Assembly: GCA_949051815.1 (NCBI GenBank)
Contig: CARQVR010000035.1
Span: 1 to 32,617 of the forward strand
Length of the DNA stretch: 32,617 nt
Direction of reading: 5' to 3'
Source of the DNA: an uncultured Lachnospiraceae bacterium
GTDB taxonomy: Bacteria; Bacillota; Clostridia; Lachnospirales; Lachnospiraceae
Below, in pieces: positions 22,826 through 30,647 of this stretch. How positions within the stretch are numbered: position 1 is the stretch's first letter; every line of letters starts with the position of its first letter. The translations under genes and the position numbers were made by a program. The notes beneath the pieces are model-generated. The model saw only the letters and a list, made by a program, of their open reading frames with translations. It had not been told where the DNA came from and did not search any database.

Positions 22826-23205
22826 ATGATTGACTGTATACTTTCCATCAGGGAAAACAATACCGGCATTCCCATGGAAAGAATATAAAGTTTACCCAGC
22901 ATCTCGACCTGCCCCGCCACGCCGGCATACCCCGCGTCTTTACAGATCCCCGCGCAGAACTCACAGGCGTAAGTGGCTCCAACTGCCTTGAGAAGCAGCG
23001 CCAGATAATTGTAATTGTCCCGCAGATACCCCCGCAGCGTATCCATTCCCGACAATATCTGCATAAAATAACGCGTGGTATATTCCAGCATCACAAAGCA
23101 GACCGCGACGGCCACATAAATGCCGTATTCTGCCTTATGGGTCTTTAAAGACACCGCAAGCAGCACCCCGACCACGCCGGTCATCCCGGCTCTCACCATA
23201 TCCAT
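22822..23205 (-). CDS. spoIIIAD: Stage III sporulation protein AD
   Basis: A 127-aa integral membrane protein of the SpoIIIA complex, resembling two copies of SpoIIIAC. Hydrophobic segments lie at about residues 4-19, 27-42, 64-84 and 103-120. The family stretch NYNYLALLLKAVGATYACEFCAGICKDAGYAGVAGQVEMLGKLYILSMGMPV is intact. GGAGGTGA lies upstream of the ATG at 23205. Its stop codon is formed within the end of palindromic element B. It is 23 nt downstream of spoIIIAC. Confidence 0.95.
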   Translation of the reverse strand: MDMVRAGMTGVVGVLLAVSLKTHKAEYGIYVAVAVCFVMLEYTTRYFMQILSGMDTLRGYLRDNYNYLALLLKAVGATYACEFCAGICKDAGYAGVAGQVEMLGKLYILSMGMPVLFSLMESIQSIM

Positions 23206-23228
23206 ACCGTTTCACCTCCCCGCGCCAG

Positions 23229-23423
23229 TCACAGCTCGAACAATTCCTGCATCATCACAAACAGGTCATATATGTACGGGACAATCCAGGTTAAAACAAG
23301 AATTAACCCGGCAAGGCTGATTAGAAAGGCATGATCCTCTCTTCCGCTATGTTTTAAAACCTGATTTAATATTGTGACCAAGATGCCGACCGCCGCTATC
23401 TTGAAAATCAAACTAACGCTCAT
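23229..23423 (-). CDS. spoIIIAC: Stage III sporulation protein AC
   Basis: A 64-aa protein with two membrane helices (about residues 5-22 and 33-56). It has the conserved middle TILNQVLKHSGREDHAFLISLAGLILVL. It is a small membrane subunit of the SpoIIIA-SpoIIQ channel. The length is normal for the family. It is 16 nt from spoIIIAB and 23 nt from spoIIIAD. Confidence 0.95.
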   Translation of the reverse strand: MSVSLIFKIAAVGILVTILNQVLKHSGREDHAFLISLAGLILVLTWIVPYIYDLFVMMQELFEL

Positions 23424-23439
23424 CCGTCCTCCCCGTCCC

Positions 23440-23958
23440 TCACAGCAGCAGAATTGCCAGAAGCAGCCCTGTCAGTATGCTGACGCTGTGTATCATTTTT
23501 GATTTATTTTCACAGGCTTCCTCCGCCTGTCGGTATCTTCCCTCCAGAAAAGCTTCCGCCTGTCCGACGCGGCCGGCCTGTCCGCCCTCTTCCCGAAACC
23601 GCAGACTTTTGGCAAGTTCAGCGATGGTCCGTTTCTCATCCTCACGCAGAGGAAAGGACGCCATGCACTTTGCCAGCTCCTCCTCCCACACCTTCGGGAA
23701 ATCCGTTCCGCCCTCCACCGCCGTCCGCTTGTATATGCGTCCAAAGCACTCGGAGTAACACTCGTCATTTAATTCCTCCAGCAGCAGACAAATCTCCGGC
23801 ATCGTATGCTTCCCGTAAGAAATCTCACTTTTGATCTGTCCCAGCATCTGAAACAGCGTTCGCAGGTGCCTCACCCGCTCCTTCTCCTGTCTGGCCAGGC
23901 TGTGCCCCCATCCGGCACATCCGGCCAGAATACACAAAAACCCTACTGCTTTGTACAT
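23440..23958 (-). CDS. spoIIIAB: Stage III sporulation protein AB
   Basis: A 172-aa protein with an N-terminal TM (residues 4-18) and a C-terminal TM (VSILTGLLLAILLL). Between them lies a helical domain that starts RQEKERVRHLRTLFQMLGQIKSEISYGKHTMPEICLLL, resembling GspF/T2SS inner-membrane proteins. It belongs to the SpoIIIA complex. The start overlaps spoIIIAA by 16 nt. Confidence 0.94.
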   Translation of the reverse strand: MYKAVGFLCILAGCAGWGHSLARQEKERVRHLRTLFQMLGQIKSEISYGKHTMPEICLLLEELNDECYSECFGRIYKRTAVEGGTDFPKVWEEELAKCMASFPLREDEKRTIAELAKSLRFREEGGQAGRVGQAEAFLEGRYRQAEEACENKSKMIHSVSILTGLLLAILLL

Positions 23959-24893
23959 GACTTCCCTTCCCTGTCATAAATTCCCACAATCCTGCACGCG
24001 CCCTGCCTGCGGTCCAGCATCACATACCGTTCAAACAGTCTCTGCTCCATTACATAACGCATGTAACTTTTTTGTCTTACTTCCTCAAAGGAACCGCCAT
24101 GAATCGTAGCTAACAGCTTACAGCCGCACCCGCCTGCCATCTGCAGCGCCTGCGCGTCCGCCAGACTGCCCACCTCGTCCACAGCCAGCACCCCTGGCGC
24201 CATAGAACGGATCAGCCGCATCATCCCTTCCACCTTCGGACAGCCGTCCAGCACATCCGTGCGGATTCCCACGTCATTTTGCGAAACGCCCAGATAGCTC
24301 CCCGCAATCTCCGAACGTTCGTCCACCACACTCACATTTACGCCCGGGCCATAGACCGTTCCGTCCGACACCTGCCTGATGAGATCCCTGAGCATCGTAG
24401 TCTTTCCGCCGCCCGGCGGGGAAATCAAAAGGGTGCTTGCCACCCGCCCCTCCTCAAACAGGAAGGGCATCAGTGCGTCCGCTGCGCCCCGTATCTGATG
24501 CGCGATCCGGATATTTAAATAACGTATGTACTTCATATTCTTAATACGGCCTTCCCCATCCAGAATCACCTGTCCGGCCAGACCTACCCGGTGCCCGCCC
24601 TGCACGGTCAGAAATCCCTGTCTGATTTCATCTGCAAAAGCATAAACAGAATATCTGCACAGATGACCCAGTATTTCTTCCAGCTCTTCCGGTGCAGGTC
24701 TGGCCGCTGCCCCGGGCCTTTCCACCACATTCCCCTGCATGTCCAAAAAATATTCCCGGTTTTCTATTAAGACGCCAAGCGGCATACCGGCCCGGATCCT
24801 GATCTCCTGCAGACGCTTTGCCTGTTTCGCCACTTCCCGCCATCTGTCCCGGCTTTTTTCCGGAAACAGGGAAAGAACCTCCTCTGCGCGCAT
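23943..24893 (-). CDS. spoIIIAA: Stage III sporulation protein AA (secretion-type ATPase)
   Basis: Cytoplasmic ATPase of the SpoIIIA complex in the mother cell. The 316-aa protein has the Walker A SPPGGGKTTMLRDLI and Walker B MAPGVLAVDEVG. Around these are VVDERSEIAGSYLGVSQNDVGIRTDVLDGCPK and TIHGGSFEEV, all standard for SpoIIIAA. The ATG at 24893 is chosen because GGAGG sits 7 nt upstream; a GTG at 24926 extends the frame but has no ribosome binding site. It is the first gene of the eight-gene operon, behind a sigma-E-like promoter. Confidence 0.96.
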   Translation of the reverse strand: MRAEEVLSLFPEKSRDRWREVAKQAKRLQEIRIRAGMPLGVLIENREYFLDMQGNVVERPGAAARPAPEELEEILGHLCRYSVYAFADEIRQGFLTVQGGHRVGLAGQVILDGEGRIKNMKYIRYLNIRIAHQIRGAADALMPFLFEEGRVASTLLISPPGGGKTTMLRDLIRQVSDGTVYGPGVNVSVVDERSEIAGSYLGVSQNDVGIRTDVLDGCPKVEGMMRLIRSMAPGVLAVDEVGSLADAQALQMAGGCGCKLLATIHGGSFEEVRQKSYMRYVMEQRLFERYVMLDRRQGACRIVGIYDREGKSCTKQ

Positions 24894-24975
24894 GTTCATC
24901 CCTCCCCGTCCTGCGCCGTCATTCACGCCATACCGGATTTCGCACGGATATGGATTGCAGTAACTGTCCCATTAC

Positions 24976-25003
24976 AATATATGAATCTTTGTCCAAGTTA
25001 TGC
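24976..25003 (-). promoter_or_regulatory. Candidate sigma-E promoter of the spoIIIA operon
   Basis: On the minus strand GCATAA (24998-25003) is 14 nt from CATATATT (24976-24983). This matches a sigma-E pattern of ATA-type -35, 14-nt spacer and CATAnAnT -10. The predicted start is about 75 nt before spoIIIAA. The operon is sigma-E dependent in B. subtilis (family knowledge). Confidence 0.5.
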
Positions 25004-25081
25004 TTTGAAAAAAAAACCAGTGGCATTTCCTGAAAAAAAAGGTTAGAATAAATAAGGAAAAATGGTAAAAGAGGATCAGAT

Positions 25082-25912
25082 ATGAAGCTGGACATGCATT
25101 GTCACACAAAAGAAGGATCTCCCGACGGGAAACTGGAATTACTGGAAAACATTTCGATCTTAAAGCAGAAGGGCTATCAGGGCATGGTCATTACCGACCA
25201 TAATTCCTACAAGGCCTACCGCTATTATAAAAAATGTAAGGAAAAACCGGACGACTTTGTTGTCCTGAAAGGAATTGAATACGATACCATAAACGCCGGA
25301 CACATGCTCATTATCATGCCCACCGGCGTCAATCTGCCGATTCTGGAGCTGCGGGGACTGCCCATCATTCTCCTCATAGAGATCGTGCACTTCCACGGCG
25401 GGATTATCGGCCCGGCACACCCATGCGGCGAGAAGTTTTTAAGCATCTGCAACACGCTGCGCGGCAGACTCTACGAGCATATTTACAATAAATTTGACTT
25501 TGTGGAGGGTTACAACGCCTGCGAGGACGCGGATTCCAACATGCGCGCCATGTCACTTGCAAAAAAATACGACCTGCCATGCTTTGGCGGCAGCGATTCC
25601 CACAAGGAGGACTGCGCCGGTTTCGGCTATACCGTTCTGCAGGAGGACATCACCAACGAAACAGAGTTAATCAGTTATATCCGCGCCGGCAAACCCACTA
25701 TGATCGGCGGCCAGCACTATTTGCATACCACCAAAGCCAAACTCGGAAAAGCGAATAATGTGCTGGTCTACTCTTTCTGGCTTTACAATAAGTTTCTTGC
25801 GCTGTTTCGCCGCAAGGCGCGCAATTTCGCGCTGATGGAAACCCAGATTCTCGATTCCATCCGCGCGGGAAAGCGCAAGAACCCGCGCTATATTCCGCTG
25901 GGAGACGACTAA
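25082..25912 (+). CDS. PHP-domain metal-dependent phosphoesterase
   Basis: The only clear plus-strand gene. The 276-aa protein carries the PHP metal-ligand set: H6 and H8 (MHCHT), D39/H40 (TDHN), E66 (GIEYD), H113 (PAHPCG) and D172/H174 (GGSDSH). Such stand-alone proteins hydrolyse phosphoesters such as 3',5'-bisphosphates or nucleotides; the substrate here is not readable. GAGG lies 7 nt before the ATG, and a TAGAAT -10-like site is about 35 nt upstream in the divergent region shared with spoIIIAA. It ends 11 nt before the convergent CmpB-like gene. The C-terminal 50 residues are basic. Confidence 0.9.
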   Translation: MKLDMHCHTKEGSPDGKLELLENISILKQKGYQGMVITDHNSYKAYRYYKKCKEKPDDFVVLKGIEYDTINAGHMLIIMPTGVNLPILELRGLPIILLIEIVHFHGGIIGPAHPCGEKFLSICNTLRGRLYEHIYNKFDFVEGYNACEDADSNMRAMSLAKKYDLPCFGGSDSHKEDCAGFGYTVLQEDITNETELISYIRAGKPTMIGGQHYLHTTKAKLGKANNVLVYSFWLYNKFLALFRRKARNFALMETQILDSIRAGKRKNPRYIPLGDD

Positions 25913-25923
25913 GGCAGACGCAC

Positions 25924-26889
25924 TTATTTTTCCATCTTTCTTTCCCTGTCTGCCTTATCGTTTGCTATCTCCTTCAACTCTTCAAACTCACTCTCATATT
26001 CCTCGCTGCGCATGGTCGGGTTATTCCGGATCATGTCACGCTTATAAAAATCCAGAAGTCTGCCATACCCCGTCTCGCGCTCCAGATAGAGGCTGAACTT
26101 GCCGCGCAGTTCGGCAATTTCTTCTCTGACGCTCTCCCCGTAAGCCGTGGGCCTGCTCAGAAGCGCTTCCTTTATCATGGAAAAGCCCTGCTCCAGACCG
26201 GAAGTCAGATCCCGCAGACGGGTCTCTCTGCGCTCCCCCCTGTCAAGACGCTTCTGCTCCTTCTCATCGTTGTTAAACGCGATCAGCACATCCAGACGCT
26301 TCTGCATACGCATAAGCTCCTCCTTCACACCCACAAGCCTTACCATAAGGTCCCGCAGGTCGAGCGCCGCCTTGAAGGAAAGCGTAAAATCAGCCACAAT
26401 ATAAACCGTAAGGATCACAGTCAGATGATGCAGCGCTTTTTCTGACATGGAAAACATCATCTGCTCGATAGGCCTGTGTATCACCCTTGTCATCAAAATG
26501 GTAAAGAATCCCCATGCAATCGAAGATCTCAGGCAGATATGGCCCTTATAGTTCATAAATCTTCCCGAATAATCCCAGTACCTCATTTTAAACAGCGCCT
26601 CCATGGCGACTCCCGTCACATACTCAAGAGACGTCGCGCCGACCACGCCCGCAAAATAAGTGAGCAGCACATTATCCGCGAAAGGCATGGATACCACCAG
26701 CATCATAATAGCGCCTGTGCCATACAGCGGCAAAAAAGGGCCTCTCATAAAGCCCCTGTTTACCCATTTACCGGATTTAAGCGACACGAAGACCGACTCA
26801 AAGCACCAGCCCCCAAAACAATAAAAATAGAACAAAAACAACCATTGAAATCCTGTATAACCAAACATAACCTTTAACCTTTCCTGCAT
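25924..26889 (-). CDS. CmpB-like putative ABC-type membrane protein
   Basis: A 321-aa protein. The N-terminal about 175 residues form several membrane helices with the family pattern FYCFGGWCFESVFVSLKSGKWVNRGFMRGPFLPLYGTGA and YWDYSGRFMNYKGHICLRSSIAWGFF. This is the type-IV ABC (CmpB, PF06541-like) membrane family, whose biochemical role is poorly defined. The remaining half is a charged, predicted coiled coil (about 185-320). Its ATG shares one base (TGATG) with the stop of the upstream GTPase, so translation is coupled. A function tied to that GTPase is inference. Confidence 0.88.
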   Translation of the reverse strand: MQERLKVMFGYTGFQWLFLFYFYCFGGWCFESVFVSLKSGKWVNRGFMRGPFLPLYGTGAIMMLVVSMPFADNVLLTYFAGVVGATSLEYVTGVAMEALFKMRYWDYSGRFMNYKGHICLRSSIAWGFFTILMTRVIHRPIEQMMFSMSEKALHHLTVILTVYIVADFTLSFKAALDLRDLMVRLVGVKEELMRMQKRLDVLIAFNNDEKEQKRLDRGERRETRLRDLTSGLEQGFSMIKEALLSRPTAYGESVREEIAELRGKFSLYLERETGYGRLLDFYKRDMIRNNPTMRSEEYESEFEELKEIANDKADRERKMEK

Positions 26890-27818
26890 CAGACGAAGCT
26901 GATGATTTCCTCTTTCGGCGCTTTCGTCCGCTCCACACTGAGCGCGTGCAGTACCGGACCTTCTCCCTGATACAGCTCAAAGTACGATGTCTCCACCCGC
27001 GCGGTGACCTTCACCCACTGCTGGTCTTTCAGCTCCTGCGCCTGCCCGTACTCACAGGCATATCCGAGAAAAGCCATATCCTCGGCGCAGCAGGTCATCG
27101 CCATACGCCCGGGCACAAAGTAATCCTTCGGAAACTGTTCCGGCTTTAACACCATCCCCACAAAGGAGACCGTCTTACCCTCATAGCGTTCCGGGTGATC
27201 CATGGAATCCAGATACCAAATGCCATAACGCTCGTTATCCAGTTCAATCACAGGCGCCTTGAGATCATAGGGCAGATCCTCTTCCATAATTTCATTGATC
27301 TCTCCGTTGGCATCCTCGAACACGATTTCCGCCTTGGGATTGATTGCCTTCACATTCCGCTTGTAGCTGCCAAGATCCTCCACCCCGTCACAGCGGTTAA
27401 AGATAATCAGCTCCGACTTCCGGATCTGTTCCGCCAGCAGAGACTTCATATTCGTAAAATACATGGGAAAAGTGGAGGCGTCAATCGTCGTGACCTGCTG
27501 CTCTATTTTCCAATGCCACGGGAGCTTCATCTCCTTATAATTCCACATGCCGTTAAACTCGATTACAATGCGCTCCGGCTTATGCTTTTTCTCCAGCTCA
27601 ATCAGCCTGTTCGGTGTAAATTCCTCCTCCCCGTCGATCAGCTCAAGCACCGTGCGGCTCTGTTTTAAAAGGGCAGGGTCGTACTCGTTTTCCCCCTCCT
27701 CACAGAGAATAAGCAGGGTTTTCCCCCGCACCTGAAAATAAGGCTGCGCCAGCGTATAGGTGATAAACTCTGTCTTGCCGCTCTCCAAAAAGCCGTTAAT
27801 CATATAGACCGGTTTCAC
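26889..27818 (-). CDS. COG0523-type GTPase fused to a YcgQ/DUF1980-like domain
   Basis: Residues 1-195 are a CobW/COG0523 G3E GTPase: P-loop GFLESGKT (9-16), a Walker-B-like IVIEFNG and NRCD at 141-144 in place of NKxD. The CxCC metal motif of this family is absent; only one Cys (39) is near that place. Residues about 198-300 resemble the C-terminal domain of YcgQ (DUF1980/TIGR03943). FVPGRMAMTCCAEDMAFLGY with CC at 243-244 is followed by DQQWVKVTARVE. Such proteins are linked to metal, often zinc, handling (family knowledge). The GTG at 27818 matches the usual MxPVYxINGF start. A second COG0523 gene is 45 nt upstream and a CmpB-like protein follows with overlap. Confidence 0.87.
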   Translation of the reverse strand: MKPVYMINGFLESGKTEFITYTLAQPYFQVRGKTLLILCEEGENEYDPALLKQSRTVLELIDGEEEFTPNRLIELEKKHKPERIVIEFNGMWNYKEMKLPWHWKIEQQVTTIDASTFPMYFTNMKSLLAEQIRKSELIIFNRCDGVEDLGSYKRNVKAINPKAEIVFEDANGEINEIMEEDLPYDLKAPVIELDNERYGIWYLDSMDHPERYEGKTVSFVGMVLKPEQFPKDYFVPGRMAMTCCAEDMAFLGYACEYGQAQELKDQQWVKVTARVETSYFELYQGEGPVLHALSVERTKAPKEEIISFV

Positions 27819-27863
27819 TTTTCTCTCATCCCTTTCTCATGCCTTTATAAATACCATGCGTTA

Positions 27864-29105
27864 TTATTTCCCGAACAGCGCCGCTAGCTTGTCCTCCTGC
27901 AGCCCGGAACCGATTACACAAAATTTTCCCGTCACGCCGGGTTTGCCATCCCTGATATTGCTCTCCCCCGGCACATAGTCGAAATAAATCCAGCCGCCCT
28001 CCGAACCGGCGACCATGCCCTTCGCCCGGAGCACGATGCCGTACTCCTCTTCCCGATCAAGCGCCTCCAGAATATGGGCTATCTCCTCTTTCGTATATAC
28101 CGCAGGCGTCTCAAGCCCCCAGCTCGTAAAGACCTCGTCCGCATGGTGGTGGCCGTGCTCCCCGTGATCGTGGCAGCAATGACCGTGGTCATGATCGTGC
28201 TCCTCATGACCCTCATGATCGTGACAGCAATGCCCGCGCTCATGATCGTGTTCCTCATGACCCTCGTGATCGTGGTGACAATGCCCGTGCTCATGATCGT
28301 GCTCCTCATGACCCTCGTGATTGTGACAGCAATGCCCGTGCTCATGGTCATGCTCCTCATGGCCCTCATGATCGTGATGACAGTGCCCGTGCTCATGATC
28401 GTGCTCCTCATGTCCCTCGTGATCGTGACAGCAATGCCCGTGGTCATGATGATGACGGTGCGCCTCCTGCATTTCCATCACCTCGCGCATCAGTTCCGCC
28501 TCCAGGTCCTTTGCGCCCTCAATGGTTTCCAGAATATCCTTCCCGTCAAGCGCATCCCAGGGCGTGGTGATGATCGCAGCCTTTCCGTTATGCTCCCGGA
28601 TCAGCGCCACACAGGCAGACAGCTTTTCCTCGCTTATCTTATCCGTCCTGCTAAGGACAATCGTCCCGGCATGTTCGATCTGGTTGATAAAAAATTCCCC
28701 GAAGTTCTTGATATACATTTTGCATTTGCAGGCATCCACCACGGCCACCGCGCTATTCAGCTGTACATCCCTGTCAGCCATGGCGTCCTGCACCGCCTTC
28801 ATCACATCCGAAAGTTTTCCCACGCCCGAAGGCTCGATCAGAATGCGCTCCGGCGCGTAAGTGTCCAGCACCTCCTTTAAGGATGCACCGAAATCTCCCA
28901 CAAGCGAGCAGCAGATACAGCCCGAATTCATTTCCTTGATCTCAATACCGGACTCCTGCAAAAATCCTCCGTCTATGCCGATCTCGCCGAACTCGTTCTC
29001 AATCAGCGCCACTTTCGTATCCGCCAGCGCCTCCTTTAAGAGCTTGCCAATCAGCGTCGTTTTCCCGGCTCCAAGAAACCCCGAAAAAATATCAATCTTA
29101 GTCAT
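27864..29105 (-). CDS. COG0523/CobW GTPase metallochaperone with His/Cys-rich repeat insert
   Basis: A 413-aa G3E GTPase: P-loop GFLGAGKTT (9-17), switch region ENEFGEIGID (36-45), the canonical metal motif GCICC (62-66), EPSG (91-94) and SRTDK as the guanine-specificity segment. Residues 216-321 form an insert of about five and a half 17-residue repeats rich in His, Cys, Glu and Asp. A CobW C-terminal domain (about 330-413) follows. Such His-rich loops bind Zn, Ni or Co in related chaperones; the metal here is unknown. The repeat is unusually long and Cys-containing. It lies 19 nt after the ABC permease gene and 45 nt before the second COG0523 gene, so an operon is likely. No Zur box could be recognised. 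Confidence 0.93.
   Translation of the reverse strand: MTKIDIFSGFLGAGKTTLIGKLLKEALADTKVALIENEFGEIGIDGGFLQESGIEIKEMNSGCICCSLVGDFGASLKEVLDTYAPERILIEPSGVGKLSDVMKAVQDAMADRDVQLNSAVAVVDACKCKMYIKNFGEFFINQIEHAGTIVLSRTDKISEEKLSACVALIREHNGKAAIITTPWDALDGKDILETIEGAKDLEAELMREVMEMQEAHRHHHDHGHCCHDHEGHEEHDHEHGHCHHDHEGHEEHDHEHGHCCHNHEGHEEHDHEHGHCHHDHEGHEEHDHERGHCCHDHEGHEEHDHDHGHCCHDHGEHGHHHADEVFTSWGLETPAVYTKEEIAHILEALDREEEYGIVLRAKGMVAGSEGGWIYFDYVPGESNIRDGKPGVTGKFCVIGSGLQEDKLAALFGK
28143..28442 (-). repeat. 51-bp tandem repeat inside the GTPase gene
   Basis: Five complete 51-bp units (28188-28442) and a degenerate sixth (to 28143) encode the repeat HGHCCHDHEGHEEHDHE. Position 5 alternates Cys, His, Cys, His, Cys, which hints at duplication in 102-bp pairs. 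The frame is kept throughout. The tract is a coding minisatellite and could vary in copy number between strains. Confidence 0.93.
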
Positions 29106-29124
29106 GCCGTATCCTTCCTTTCCA

Positions 29125-29934
29125 TTAATCCAAATTTAATTTTCTGCTCATCACATACCATGTCAGCAGATAATACACCACACAGCTTATGATCCCCGCA
29201 AGCAGCGCTGTCTCCCACTGGCGGTCAAAATAGGAATCATAGCTCCAATAATCACTGTTTGCAATCTGCTCCTGAAAATAAATCGTAATCACGAAATATA
29301 TGCTCTGTACAAGCTGCTCCACCACATAAACTCCCACATACCATGCAAAGGAGAAAAGCAGCTTATGATTGGGGGAAAGCTGTCCCAGAGAGATACATGC
29401 CCCCACCTTAAGCACTTTCGCGAACACGGAAAACACAAACGCAATCAGTGTCATAATAACCGTGAAGGCCGAAATCTTCTCCGCCCCCAGATATTCAATC
29501 ATATCCACCATCCCCTCCATCATGGAGCGGAAAATCTCGCTTGTTGTCGCAAGGAGAAAAATGGCGGACATATAAATAAACGTCATATTAATGATGACCC
29601 ATGCGGCGCTGACCAATACCTTTGCGATAATAATATGATGCGTATCTACCGGCAGTGTATGCAGCAGATACCCCTGATCGCCATAAGTAGACGTATAAAA
29701 ACGATGGATCAGAAAGATCGTCGTACCCACACATACCGCAAACATACTTCCCACATAAGTGAGCAGCACCATAACCGCCACAAAATCCACCATCCTGAAA
29801 TCGCTGCGACCCGCCTGATCCACCAGGGAAACCATACACCGCGCAAGTCCCGTCATTACTATAATCAGGACGTTCGCAGACAGAAGCAGCTTCCATGTGG
29901 CTTTCCACTCGTACTTCATCAATTTCCCTAACAT
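29125..29934 (-). CDS. ABC-2 type transporter permease
   Basis: A 269-aa membrane protein with six hydrophobic segments, beginning MLGKLMKYEWKATWKLLL and ending in a cytoplasmic tail. It pairs with the ATPase encoded just upstream, overlapping it by 7 nt. A region SYGDQGYLLHTLPV-like (TSTYGDQGYLLHTLPVDTHH) is typical of this Firmicute family. The transported substrate is unknown. The same transcript probably continues into the COG0523 genes, but no sequence evidence links their functions. Confidence 0.88.
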   Translation of the reverse strand: MLGKLMKYEWKATWKLLLSANVLIIVMTGLARCMVSLVDQAGRSDFRMVDFVAVMVLLTYVGSMFAVCVGTTIFLIHRFYTSTYGDQGYLLHTLPVDTHHIIIAKVLVSAAWVIINMTFIYMSAIFLLATTSEIFRSMMEGMVDMIEYLGAEKISAFTVIMTLIAFVFSVFAKVLKVGACISLGQLSPNHKLLFSFAWYVGVYVVEQLVQSIYFVITIYFQEQIANSDYWSYDSYFDRQWETALLAGIISCVVYYLLTWYVMSRKLNLD

Positions 29935-30626
29935 GCGAACACCTCCCTGAAAAACTGATCCACGGACTTGCGCTCGTTTTGCCTGATCTGCTCCGCTCCC
30001 GCCTGCAATACAATGCTTCCGTACTTGATAAACACCACCTCATCCAATATGTTCTCCACATCCGAAATCAGATGCGTGGACAAAAGAATGGAGCCGCACC
30101 GGTTATAATTGCTCACAATCGTATGAAGAATATAGTCTCTGGCGGCAGGGTCTACACCCGCAATCGGCTCGTCGAGAATATATAGATCCGCGTCCCGGCT
30201 CATCACCATGATGAGCTGCACCTTCTCCTTCGTGCCCTTGGAAAGGTTTTTCAATCTCTCCTGCGGCGGAATCTGCAGCCTTGCCAACATGTCAAAAGCC
30301 CTGTCCACCCGGAAATCCGGATAAAAATCCTGAAAATACTGTAACAGCTCAAACACCTTCATACCGGGCTGTAAGTAGGTCCGCTCGGGCAGATAGGAAA
30401 TCCGCAGCTTCGTATCGACTCCGGGACGCTGCCCGTTTATTAAAACTTCCCCCGCTGTTGGCTTTAAAAGACCGTTTATTATTTTAATCAGCGTGGTCTT
30501 TCCGCTGCCGTTAGGCCCTAAAAGGCCGATGATCCTTCCTCTCTCCAGATTTAAGTTGATCTGATTTAGCGCGATCTTTCTTCCGTAGGTCTTCGTCAGA
30601 CCCATGCACTGCACCACAGGCGCCAT
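29928..30626 (-). CDS. ABC transporter ATP-binding protein
   Basis: A 232-aa cytoplasmic ATPase. It has the Walker A GPNGSGKTT (residues about 36-44), a signature variant LSKGTKEKVQLIMVM rather than LSGGQ, Walker B LYILDEPIAGVD and the switch histidine in LLSTHLI. LSKG variants are common in the ABC-2 exporter class. AAGGAAGG precedes the start. It is 21 nt downstream of the epimerase-like gene and overlaps its permease. Confidence 0.94.
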   Translation of the reverse strand: MAPVVQCMGLTKTYGRKIALNQINLNLERGRIIGLLGPNGSGKTTLIKIINGLLKPTAGEVLINGQRPGVDTKLRISYLPERTYLQPGMKVFELLQYFQDFYPDFRVDRAFDMLARLQIPPQERLKNLSKGTKEKVQLIMVMSRDADLYILDEPIAGVDPAARDYILHTIVSNYNRCGSILLSTHLISDVENILDEVVFIKYGSIVLQAGAEQIRQNERKSVDQFFREVFAC

Positions 30627-30647
30627 AGCATTCCTTCCTTTCCCGTC

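Noticed and set aside
25082..25912. PHP gene as a DNA polymerase III or HisK-type histidinol phosphatase
   Set aside because: It is a stand-alone 276-aa PHP protein with no polymerase domains and no histidine biosynthesis neighbours, so only the general phosphoesterase call is supported.
28143..28442. Regular 51-bp repeats that could suggest a CRISPR array
   Set aside because: The repeats are contiguous, in frame and encode a His/Cys-rich protein segment; there are no spacers and no cas genes.
28074..28880. Long plus-strand frame of repetitive hydrophobic residues (Met/Val/Leu rich)
   Set aside because: It is the antisense shadow of the His-codon minisatellite in the GTPase gene; CAT/CAC read backwards gives Met/Val. 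No ribosome binding site or family resemblance.
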